Source of the DNA: Alligator mississippiensis
Lineage: Eukaryota; Chordata; Crocodylia; Alligatoridae
DNA: 64,000 bases
Assembly: GCF_030867095.1 (NCBI RefSeq)
Contig: NC_081829.1
Location: 47,427,036-47,491,035 of the forward strand
Reading direction: 5' to 3'
In this document: positions 1 to 9,703 of the stretch, one piece after another
Numbering within the stretch: the stretch's first letter is position 1
Layout: every line of letters starts with the position of its first letter
Notes under the pieces: generated by a model
Seen by the model: only the letters and a program-made list of their open reading frames with translations
Databases searched by the model: none
Told to the model about the DNA's origin: nothing
Made by a program: the position numbers and the translations under genes

Positions 1-395
1 TAGTAAGACTTTTGATACAATCTCCCACAACACTCTCGCAGGCAAACTAAGGAAGTACGGGCTGGATGAATGGACCATAAGGTGAATAGAAAACTGGCTG
101 GAGTATTGTGTTCAGACTATAATCAATGGCTCAATGTCTAGTTGGCAGCCAGTATCAAGTGGAGTGCCCCAGGGTGTGGTCCTGGGACTGGTTTTGTTCA
201 AAGTCTTCTTCAAAGGCCTGGAAGATGGCATAGAGTGTGCCCTCAGCAAGTTGGCAGATGACATCAAGCTGTGGGGAGTAGTAGATATGCTGGAGGGTAG
301 AGCTAGGATTCAGAGTGACCTAGACAAATTGGAGGATTGGGACAAAAGGAATCTCATGAGGTTCAAAAAGTACAAGTGTAAAGTCCTGCACAATT
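1..395 (+). mobile_element. CR1-type LINE fragment (reverse transcriptase)
   Basis: Plus-strand translation gives SKTFDTISHNTLAGKLRKYG, then a stop, then SGVPQGVVLGLVLFKVF and LSKLADDIKLWG, which are reverse-transcriptase motifs A to C of CR1 LINEs. The catalytic FADD is changed to LADD and in-frame stops are present, so it is dead. It is cut by the left window edge and ends near KVLH at about 395. Confidence 0.85.
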
Positions 396-1994
396 TCTTT
401 TCTTGGCACATTACTGTCTGGCTTAAATATACTCAGTGGAAAAACTAAGCCCAAGAAACTCCTTATTCAAGGAAAATGGCACATTTTATGGCAGGAACTG
501 TAGACGTAAAGCCCAGGTCAACCTCAACTCTGACCCCTTCACACAAATATGTGTGCGCCAAATTGTGGAATACAGCAAACAATCTAAAGACCAAGCTGCC
601 TGCCAGGGATATCACAGGTAGTTCAGGGGAAGATATTAGGCTTCACAATGGCAGCAAACATACTCCATAGCTGCTACCACTATCTCAGAGGTGAACTGCC
701 AGGGTATTTGCATTTACACCTCCACCAGCCTCCCTACCCTTTTTCTGGGACAATACGCGCCTCCATGGAGCACAACTGCATTGTGTACAAGCAGCGTCTG
801 CTGGGTCTGCAATGTGCCTTCCCACATCTACTCTGGAATTTCACTGGTTCAAATGAGTTACAGCTATCTATAAATGCAGAGGTGGGGCAGGTTTTACCAG
901 GATTTGGGTTTGTTATAAGAAAATTTCATGATGTTGGCTTCTCCCTGTATAGTAAACAAACATGACCCCTACTTGAAGATTCTGGAAAATACAGACCTCC
1001 TTGACTCCTCCCTAGTGATTAGCAAACTCTGGAAGATTCATGTGGAAATGCTCAGAAACTAATTTCAAAGTTGATCCCAAACTTGGAGGATCCTTTTGTG
1101 CATTTTCTTCTGCACAGCACAAGCTCCTGCCCCACCTGCCTCTTATACTTGGGGCTTCTTAGCTTTGTTCTTTAAGGAGGCAACCAGAAACCAACTTTTC
1201 CTTTTTGAGAAGTCCTTCTCAAGGAGTTTTCCCAGAGTCCTTGGCAGGATATGTGTAGGGATCGGCCTAATTCAAGGAGGCGGCTGTCTGATTTCATGGG
1301 AAGATTGCGGGGCCAGACATTATATTTACAGGCTGATTGTGGCAGGCCCCCATGCCAATGATTGGCTGCAAGTGTGAGGGGTGGGGTCCCTATTATTATT
1401 TTGGGATCTCGCGATTGCATGGACATTACCTGCTTTCATGGGCAATGCCAGATTTCACTGTTTCCGGGAAATCCGCAAAATCATTTTAGTATGTCTCTAG
1501 AGATGTGACTCTAGACAGATGTAGGTAAAGCATCAATATGCCAATTTTTGCCATAACTCCACCCTTCAACTCCCTCAGTGTGTAAATTACGCAGATTAAT
1601 GCTGGCTAATTACACTGTCATAACAATTACAGATGATTAGCTTACTGAAAGATCCTACATTTTATAGACAATACATAATACAGTAATAAGTTTACAGAGC
1701 TGCCAATCTATTAGGTGATAGATTCATTATTAAATTTATATGAGCTCTGTAGGCCAAATTCAGAAAGTAAACACACAATAGTTACTTTCATGCACGGCTG
1801 TGGATAGCTGCTTTTTGGGTGTTATAATTGGTCAGTATATATCATATATATTGATTAGTATAATACCATTGAATGGCACATTTCACTATTTATTAAGGTA
1901 ATAGTGTCAGGGCAGTTCAAGCTACTTGGATGGTACAGTTCCAAATAAGGGAATGGAATATAAGTATTGAAAGTCACATAAGTCACACACACAT

Positions 1995-1996
<2 letters not shown>
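396..1996. other. Unassigned sequence left of the (GT)n
   Basis: No gene or clear repeat is recognised up to about 1620. The only structure I see is a ~100-bp segment at 1625-1725 that is repeated at 4796-4905. Confidence 0.4.
1625..1725 (+). repeat. Diverged direct repeat, copy 1
   Basis: About 100 bp beginning TTACAGATGATTAGCTTACT is repeated in the same orientation at 4796-4905 with scattered substitutions. It is either part of an unrecognised interspersed family or a local duplication. Confidence 0.7.

Positions 1997-2030
<34 letters not shown>
1997..2030 (+). repeat. (GT)n microsatellite
   Basis: An unbroken run of 17 GT dinucleotides, followed by ATGCGC. Confidence 0.98.
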
Positions 2031-2033
<3 letters not shown>

Positions 2034-2285
2034 CGCAGGTTTTCCTACAGAAACAGCCCAGAAACCATACTGAACCTGTGACAAGCTTACCTCATCACTG
2101 TCCCAACATGCTCAAGAAATGATTTTTCCAATGTTCTGAGCCACATGTGGAAATTTACATTATGCCACAGAGAGTTTAAAAATACTGCTATGTTGATTTG
2201 CTGTCATGCTATACCTATAAATAACTGCACAACCCGTAGGGTAACACAAAAATATATTTGAGGGCTCTGGAAAAGTTCTGCTTCT

Positions 2286-2885
2286 TTTTAATTTGCTATT
2301 TATTCTACATTCGCCCTTGAAGACAGAACCCCTGCACCCATCTCCTCGACAGGGGCTACTATCCCTGCAGCTTTTACCCTGCTGCACCTTAACACACACA
2401 GTGTCACCCATGTCATGAGTTTTGCTTGTCCACAGCTTGAGAAGCAGTTCCCCCGCAACTCCCTGCACCGATCTTCTTGAAACTTGGCATGCTTTGTGGC
2501 CTCATGAGGGGTCACAACTCCTGCAGTTTTCACCCCCCATGATGTAACACATACACGTGACAACAGTTTTGCTTTCAGGAATTTGGGATGCAGTTTCCCC
2601 TGAGCCCCTGCACCAATATTCTTGAAATTTGGCAGGCTTCATGCTCTCAGCAGAGGCTACAACCCCTGCAAATTTCATCCAAATCAGACAAAAAACAACA
2701 AGGTTATAGATATTTGTTTCCCCATTATACCCTATGGCTGGATCTCTGAAGTGCTTCAGAAGCTCCGAACCGCTTCAGAAAGCCTAACGAAGCCAGTGCT
2801 TCAATCCGGACATGCTGCTTTGGATGCCAAAGCGTCCAAAGCTTCTCTGGATCCAAAGCTCTGTCCGAAGCCTCGCACAGCCCTA
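2286..2885 (-). mobile_element. hAT-like non-autonomous element with tandem modules
   Basis: The right end reads CGCACAGCCCTA (2874-2885), the inverted terminus TAGGGCTGTGCG shared with the elements at 6631 and 24995. The internal core (Ser/Pro-poor, non-coding) matches the core of the elements at 59597 and 63487 in reverse. A module beginning CCCTGCACC is repeated about three times, near 2329, 2461 and 2605. The left boundary is approximate and no target duplication was found. Confidence 0.6.
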
Positions 2886-4795
2886 ATCTATATACATCTT
2901 ATGCAGTCTGGAGGAAAGAAACTGATTTTCTCTCTCAAGAAGCCAAAGTTGCATTCAGTAAATACACCTGCAGTCATTGTATCCAAACAGTAACCCTGCA
3001 AGGGGACCATGCAGGGGAGATCTATGAATAAAACCAACAACACCCGATCTGCCTCCACTTGCTAATATAAAAAAGCTAAAGAGGAACTCAAGACTGTAGT
3101 GTTGTAATTCTCAGCCTCAGGCTTGCTTGTGGTCAGCTCAGCTGCCATATGATGCTCATTGTCTTTGTTTCCATCTTCCATTTGCATTACAAGACAGTGG
3201 AAAAGTTGATTACATTTCTGTGTGTGCAATGGTAGTCACAGGGGTGTCATAGATATACAAATGGGAGGAAAAGCAGGTTGCTTGATAGTGAAAGGGAATG
3301 GGATGTGTCCACAAGACAATCTAGTAAGTTGCAGCCCATGTTCTCTTGGAAAAATCACAGCTCTTGTAGGGAGATTGACACACAACAGTGTACATGCTGC
3401 TATAGCAATACATACTGTTACCTTGGACTGTGGACTTCAAAAATAAGCACTTGTGCTCTCCTGGATGGGTGGTTGCCCTGCAAACTCCCTCAGGTGACCA
3501 GGAGAAATGAGTATTGTACCAGTAAGTGTCATAAATTAGACAAAATATGCATTACTTTATTCATTATCCATTATGATTATCCAGGAGGATCACTTTTGTT
3601 TTCATTAATGTGTCAGGAATAAAATTGTTTGTAAGTAGTATCTTTCATGCACTTTATGTGAAACAGAATAAAAATGCCTCCGGTGTTATCCTATACTGTA
3701 ACTTGTTGCACAGAACATGCCCCAGAGTAAAAGATGCACCTTGGTTTTGAAAGGCAGAATGAAAAAAAAAATTCCTTGTAGTATGTAACTGAGTAGCAGC
3801 AGCTGATGAGCTGAACCTGCACATTGTTCTTTTTCCTGTGCTTCCTTACAGATTTTATTTTAATGTTTGCCTGGTATGTGGCAGAACCTGTTCTTAGTAT
3901 ATTTGTCACATATAATGTGCACTACAATTTCAAGTGGCTTTTTTTTTTTTAAAAGGTGTGTGCTATATGTGAGGAAATAAGGTAGATGATGTGTAATATG
4001 CTACATTAGTCAAATAGTTCTTATTTTAACACTGTTCTTTCAGGCTTGGAGGGAGGGTGGGGGTCAGCCCTTGGCTCTGGGTCGTGGCTTTGGGTGGTAG
4101 AGGGGCTGGCTGGGGCATGTAGGTAGTACTGTATGGGGTTAGGTGGCAGGCTGCCCCTGCACTTAGCACCCTTGTACCCCAACTAGCTCTGGTCACAGTT
4201 TACATGTGCATTGAGGCAGTATAAATTACTCTGCTCTAGTATAGTACTTGTCCCAGACACTACTACCCTATGACAGAGTTATTAATTTACAATGCCCCAA
4301 TACAGGCACACGTGTAGGCAGTGACACTTACTGCAGAGCTAATTAGTCAACTTTGCAGTAAAGCGTACACGTAGATGTAGCATGCACAGGTACCGATGCA
4401 TGCTACATTGGTCCCAGTCAACTCATCTTGGGAAAACATGCCAGATAATGTCTATTCCCACTAGGAAGTTTAGGGCATGATATCATACATAGTAATTGTC
4501 TTGGCTTCTGTTACTCAATCACTTTCTATTCGATATTCTGAAGGCATAATTCTAATGGGGATAACAAAATTGCTAAAAACCACGTAGCTGAAGAGTTTTA
4601 ACACAATTTATTTTATGCTTAAATAATCAACTAGATCATCCAGTGTTTGTTGTTTTCATACATATGTCATTAGAGCTATTATCAATGAATGCTGTTTTCA
4701 TATGAATATAATCAACAAATTAAAAGATTTCACCAAACCCAAATAAAAATGTCCTTTAAAACACAGCAGCCTTAACAACCTAATATTACTCTGCT

Positions 4796-4905
4796 AGAAT
4801 GATTACAGATGATTGGCTTACTGAAAGATTCTACATCTTATAGCCAGTACACAATACAGTAATAATTTTACAGCGTGCTGCCAGTCTATTAGCTAATAAT
4901 TTCTC
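4796..4905 (+). repeat. Diverged direct repeat, copy 2
   Basis: Second copy of the segment at 1625-1725. It shares the run of motifs ACAGATGATT, CTTACTGAAAGAT, TACAGTAATAA and the TGCCA-TCTATTAG end. Identity is high by eye but was not computed. Confidence 0.7.
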
Positions 4906-6441
4906 TTCAGTTCATTTTAAAATATCCAAAACTTGTGCTCCTTAGAGCACCAACCCACCTCTAAAGCTGCAAGCATTACCCCAGTATAAAGCAAGAACAG
5001 ATAGCACACCCCCCGTAATGCATCTACTGTATATGTTATGTTTTTAGATCATTTCATTGAAAAATTGGCAACAGCAACAAATATTAGATGAAGGGCTTTG
5101 TGTTTACAGATAAAATCGTATTTTTCATGTTGCAGTATAGTGTTTGCAAAACTGGAAAAGACTTAATCAAAATAAGGTGAAACACATGCATCAAAATATT
5201 AGTACTCTGAAGAAAAATTTTCACAGAACTACAGAATTCCTCATTTAGGGAATCATTTAAATTTTGCAGCAGATTTTAAAGATTTTTTTAAAATCAAGCT
5301 AGCATTTTGCATATACAAACATTATAATTGATAATATACAAGAATCTGTGAAGATACACTCAGAATATCCCTGTAGGTGTAGCTATTTGAGACACTTGTT
5401 ATGTTCAATGCAGTCACAATATTCTGTTTGTGATCTAAGAGGCAGTGCCTTATCAACACTTATTTTATTTTCTGTTAGAATTTATACAGTGTTATTTATT
5501 TACAGCAAAACTACTGATGTTTAAAAAAGAAACAAATAGTGTTTTATACCCTGACAGTTTGGGTCCAAGAAAAATAAGGCGAGCTGTTGTGGATTTAGTA
5601 ATTTTAGTGTCTTTTTGTGGTTTAATCATTTCATCTTCTTATGTCCCCACTGGCCACAGGAATTTATTCCTTTTGTGATGACAACAAATTGCTTGAAATA
5701 AGCTGTTAACAGTGTGGCATCTTGTATATACACTGCATTGTTACTTGCACGCTCTCCAGTCCTGCAAATGAAAGTGAATGTCCATGCTCTGTAAATTAGC
5801 TCATGCTAAAGTAATCGTTTTTTTGTTTGTTTTTTTCATTTAGTGGGGTTTTTTGCATAAAAACCATGCGGTTAATGTGTGGAAGCAGCAAACACACGCA
5901 CACTTTATCAGTGAATGTTTAATTCCTGTTGATTTTTCTTCCATGACTGTTTCTCTAAAATACTGGCAGTAAAAGCACACAGTCCTGTGGGGAAAAAAGG
6001 TAGTAGAAAATGATTTCAGAATATCTCATCAAGGTCAATTTCAAATTTTTCTTTTACAATGTGAAAAAATTTAAATTAATATTACAATATTCTCTGATAA
6101 AAAGATAAATCTAGATATACAATATATAAAAAGATAAATTAGTTAAGTACCCAGTATGATGGCAAACGTCAGCAAATGTCTCTACTCCTGATGAATTGGC
6201 ATTTAAAAGCATTTGGAACACATTACATTTAATTACAGATGGAAACAACAGCTTTTCAAACATGGCTCTAAGAATGATGCACTGACTTTGCCTGAAAGAC
6301 AGTGCAACTCTAATAATCCTTGTTTTTTTGTATAAGTGGTCATCTACATTCTGTTTCTGATCCTGCATTCCCTGCATATTCAAATCTCCCACTGACTAGG
6401 AAACCACTGATTTAATAGAATAGGGAATGCAGCATCACAGC

Positions 6442-6447
6442 TTTATT
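6442..6447 (-). terminator. Candidate distal polyadenylation signal
   Basis: The minus strand reads CTCAATAAAGCTGTGATGC here, a canonical AATAAA hexamer about 3.2 kb downstream of the ANK3 stop codon. It is one of several AATAAA matches in this AT-rich stretch. Choice of this one is a guess based on distance and context. Confidence 0.25.
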
Positions 6448-6630
6448 GAGGCTATGTGCAAAGCACATCATTAGTTTAGGAATTTCCTCCATTGATTTAT
6501 GCCATATATTTCTCATTGGCCACTTAGCTTAATTTGGTAAGCAAGAATAGAATGGGTAAAAGAGGAAATATAACTCATACTCTCGTTTTTTGAAAATGGT
6601 CAAACTCCTGCATGCAGTAATTGCAACTGT

Positions 6631-7115
6631 TAGGGCTGTGCGAAGCTTTGGTCACTGATTCGATTTGGAGGAGATTCAGCCTGATTTGGCAGCCGAATCT
6701 CCGAATCTGAATCGAATCGACCCATTATTCTCTCTGTATTGAACCAGAAGCCTCTGATTAGATTCAGAGAGATTCAATGATTTGGCCATAGACATAGCTT
6801 TTATATTTTTTTTTCTATGTACCTCGAGGTACCAGGCGCAGCTTATGAACACTGAGATGGTGAGGTGGATGAAGCATCCCAAGGGAGCTTGGGGGGGTCC
6901 CCAGCACGCTCGGTGGCAGACCCGGAAGTGGACCAGTAGCACTTCTGGTCCACTTCTGGGTCTACCGCAGAACACATGGGAGACCCTCCCCTGCCCCTTG
7001 GCTCGGTGACTGGTGCCTCCTGGGTTTGGGGGAGCACCCGGGGTCCCCCCCACAGCCAATTTTCGAGCCAGAGGGGGTGTGAGGGAAGTCCCCCACACAC
7101 TCGGCAGCAGACTTG
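6631..7115 (+). mobile_element. hAT-like non-autonomous element, right end lost
   Basis: It starts TAGGGCTGTGCGAAGCTTTG and contains GATTCGATTTGGAGGAGATT and a GC-rich interior with GACCCGGAAGTGGACCAG. It is the same family as the intact copy at 24995-25760. Similarity fades near 7115, and no matching right terminus is seen, so it seems truncated or interrupted. Confidence 0.7.
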
Positions 7116-7460
7116 GAAGTGGTAGCAGTAGTAGTGCCGGGGCAGCAGTACCTTCAGGGGCAGCAGTAGTGCCAAACCACTACTCAGAGCCTGGCTGGAA
7201 GCCAGAGCATAGCTCTATCCAGCCAGGGTCCAGTTTTGGGTGGCGCATGGTGTGGCCACACATACCACACCATTTTTAGTGGTAGTTTATTTTTATTTTT
7301 TTTTGACACCGAGATCTCCTGGTGCCAAACCCCCCCCGCTGTGATGCAAATTAGCAGCATGGCACATAGATGCACATGAACACATTTGGTTTGCAGCATC
7401 TCAAATGGCTTTGAGATGCCACATGCCGCGTGTGTGCACTTGTGGGGGCGCACCCAGTGG
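7116..7460. repeat. GC-rich sequence of repeat character
   Basis: AGCAGTAGTAGTGCC-type repeats and a CACACATACCACACC stretch precede a poly-T run. It is probably another transposon remnant, but no termini are recognised. Confidence 0.3.
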
Positions 7461-7761
7461 GGCTATCTATACGCTAAAAATTTAGCATATACTACTCTGA
7501 ACAGTAGCCAGAGTACTCAGAACATCACAGGATTGAGTCACAACTTTGGTATGTTCTAGTCACTGCAAAGGACTGGGGATTCACTGTGTGAATTATCTAG
7601 AATGACATCAATATCAGTTTTACAGATGCTGTTCATCTGTTTCCTCTCTTTTCAGTCCCTAAAGTCTGTCCTTCATAAGGCTATGTAGGAAAAAGAACTA
7701 ATTGTGAGGCATAAATTAAAAGATTAAAAAAAGAACCAAACCCAAACAAAATTAAAGAGTG

Positions 7762-8821
7762 TGTAACAGGGAACCCTAGCCCTGTTACCAGAAGGCAGGT
7801 CGGTCCCTTTAAGACCAGAACTTTTTGGGTGCATCGTGCTGGCCAGGTGGGGGTTAAAAGCTGAGCACAGCCAGCTAGTCAGGTGACTGGAAGAGGGCAG
7901 GCCAGAACTATAAAAACCCTGGGCTGGCGGCAGTAAGGGCCAGGAGCAAAAGGGGGAAGGAGTGCATATAAGAGCTCCACAGAGAGGCTTGGTGAGCGGT
8001 CCAGCTGCTGCAGTAGGGGAACTACTGAGGACTCTCAGAGAAGTGGCAGCAGTTGCAGAAGAAGGACCGTAGCAGATGGTGGGGAGCAGAAGCACAAACT
8101 CCTGAGAAAACGTAAGCTGGCATGCTGCCTTCTTTAATTATATTTTTGGTGGTGGTTATAACCCATGGACAGACTGTTTATAACTTTTGTCTGATTAACA
8201 ACCAGTGGCTTGGGTGAGGCTACTGGGGAAGGAGGAGGCCTCATTGGGGGCCCACTACAGCATGGGGATCTCGGTGCCAGAGAGGGCACAGTATTTAGGG
8301 TGCACAGACCCTGGTGCCAGAGAGGGTGCAGTCATAAAAGGCCAAAGTGGCCTGGTGCACGTGTGTGGGGTTTTTTTTCCGTTTTTTTTTTTTTTTTTTG
8401 GACAGGGACACTGGAGGTTCGAGGCCGCAGCCCAGCTTTGAACTTGCAGCCTCCTGGCTGTTGGGCCAGTGGACAGGCTTCTGGGCTGGGGAGGCTGGGC
8501 TCTAGATTGGGGCAAAAAGGAGGGCCACAAGCCCCAAGATCATAGAGCTAGAGCCTTGGAGTCAAACCCTATCTGGTGGGTTTAGATGGGAAGGCCTAGT
8601 TAGAGAAAGACAGGGGTCAAGGCCAATGGTGGCAGAGAACCCCAACATACAAAATACAGTAAGCAGTCTCCCCCTTACAAGAACACTGGTATAATATTTC
8701 CATCAAGACATGGCAGGAGAGTAGAAAGCGGGACACGAGAAACCTTAAGGGGACTTCAAGGGTGCCCCACATAGGTTGCAGATAACGCAAAAGATGGCGC
8801 TGGGGCGGGCGAGCTGTTACA
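7762..8821 (+). mobile_element. Solo LTR of a retroelement
   Basis: The 1,060-bp unit begins TGTAACAG and ends CTGTTACA, perfect 8-bp inverted ends with TG...CA termini. It is flanked by GAGTG (7757-7761) and GAGTA (8822-8826), a nearly perfect 5-bp target duplication. A TATA-like TATAAAAACC lies near 7909 on the plus strand. No gag, pol or env coding sequence is seen between or beside, so it fits a solo LTR left by recombination. It may derive from an endogenous retrovirus or another LTR element; I cannot assign the class. It lies antisense to ANK3. Confidence 0.75.
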
Positions 8822-9634
8822 GAGTAAAATAACCTTATAAAGCAAACACATAACAAGGAAGGAATAACTGTACCAAACAGCAATAACCTGGAGACTGACC
8901 TTTCTTACATTTACAATCGTATCTGCTAGGTTGCTAGACAAAATAATTGCACTGGCTGTAAAAGAAGCAAGCAGAAGTGTAATGATATCTTATTCTAAAG
9001 CTGGTTTAACTTTTGTTTTTGAAGATACCATAAACAGCTAGCTGCTGTTTCATTATAACTATAAAGTTTGGCCAATAAAATCCACAGGAAACATTTCAGT
9101 AAGGATTATTTGTTAGCAAATATTTACACTTGTTACTGGATTTTATTTTACAAAGACATTGATTTCATGACAAATCTTAGATCTGACTCTGGGAGAAGTG
9201 CTTCATTTAGTGCACACTATTTACATTTACTTGTATACAAGTAACTTACTACTAATATCCATATCTGACTAAACAGAAATGTTGTGGATTATGAACTGCA
9301 TGCATCTTGAAACTCCACTCCCATATATGTTTGCAATATTTTTTTTTAAAAACATTTTGTAATAAGGTTAGGCCCTGGTCCTCCATAAACTTTATCTTGT
9401 GCTTAACTTGAAACACAATGAGGTAGCCAAGTCCAACTTAATGTGTGTGAAGTTAATGTAATTCATACATGTTTGCATGCTGTAGGCTGTACAGTGGACT
9501 TCTCAGCCTAAGAATTGGGCAAGTGGGAGAAAACACTTCATGTGCTCACTGGTTCACAAACACTGTGTTTGCTCCAGACTGCAAATTAATCAACTCCAGG
9601 TGCATTAATCAACTGACCGTTCAGTGTTCTGCTG
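8822..9634 (-). other. ANK3: Proximal ANK3 3' UTR
   Basis: AT-rich sequence without long repeats directly downstream of the ANK3 stop codon. A canonical AATAAA lies on the minus strand at 9142-9147. A further strong-looking AATAAA lies at 6442-6447, beyond a solo LTR. Ankyrin-G 3' UTRs are known to be several kilobases in mammals, so the true end may lie further left and would then include the LTR. The UTR end cannot be decided from sequence alone. Confidence 0.6.
9142..9147 (-). terminator. Candidate proximal polyadenylation signal
   Basis: The minus strand reads AATAAA about 490 bp downstream of the ANK3 stop codon, in AT-rich unique sequence. It could give a short 3' UTR. Such hexamers are frequent in AT-rich DNA. 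Confidence 0.25.
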
Positions 9635-9703
9635 TTATGAGTAACTCTTCTTCTCCACATGTCTGACTTCTTTCTTTGTCTTAACCTTATAACCTTCTCC
9701 CTG
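9635..9703 (-). CDS. ANK3: ANK3 terminal coding exon with stop codon
   Basis: The minus strand reads QGEGYKVKTKKEVRHVEKKS then YS and a TAA stop at 9635-9637. It matches the ankyrin-G C-terminus, remembered in mammals as QGEGFKVKTKKEIRHVEKKSHS. The acceptor region reads TTAAAGCAG, a tandem NAGNAG site: use of the first AG (exon start 9703) includes Gln, use of the second (exon start 9700) omits it. The exon continues into the 3' UTR to the left, so only the coding part is given here. Confidence 0.93.
   Translation of the reverse strand, partial: QGEGYKVKTKKEVRHVEKKSYS

Larger units (their letters stand above)
2886..6630. other. AT-rich stretch, possibly distal ANK3 3' UTR or intergenic
   Basis: No gene is recognised. 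4040-4400 contains TG/CA-rich sequence with GTGTAGGCAGTGACACTTAC-type text that resembles the short elements at 26428 and 62146. The rest is AT-rich and unassigned. If the ANK3 3' UTR is as long as in mammals, part of 5000-6630 may be transcribed. Confidence 0.35.

Noticed and set aside
5445..5678. Plus-strand open frame with IRRAVVDLVIL
   Set aside because: It slightly recalls the ankyrin C-terminal RKVVR motif, but the strand is wrong and there is no splice-site support.
8205..8545. Overlapping open frames in the LTR
   Set aside because: They span a poly-T run and GC-rich LTR sequence and carry no gag, pol or env motif.
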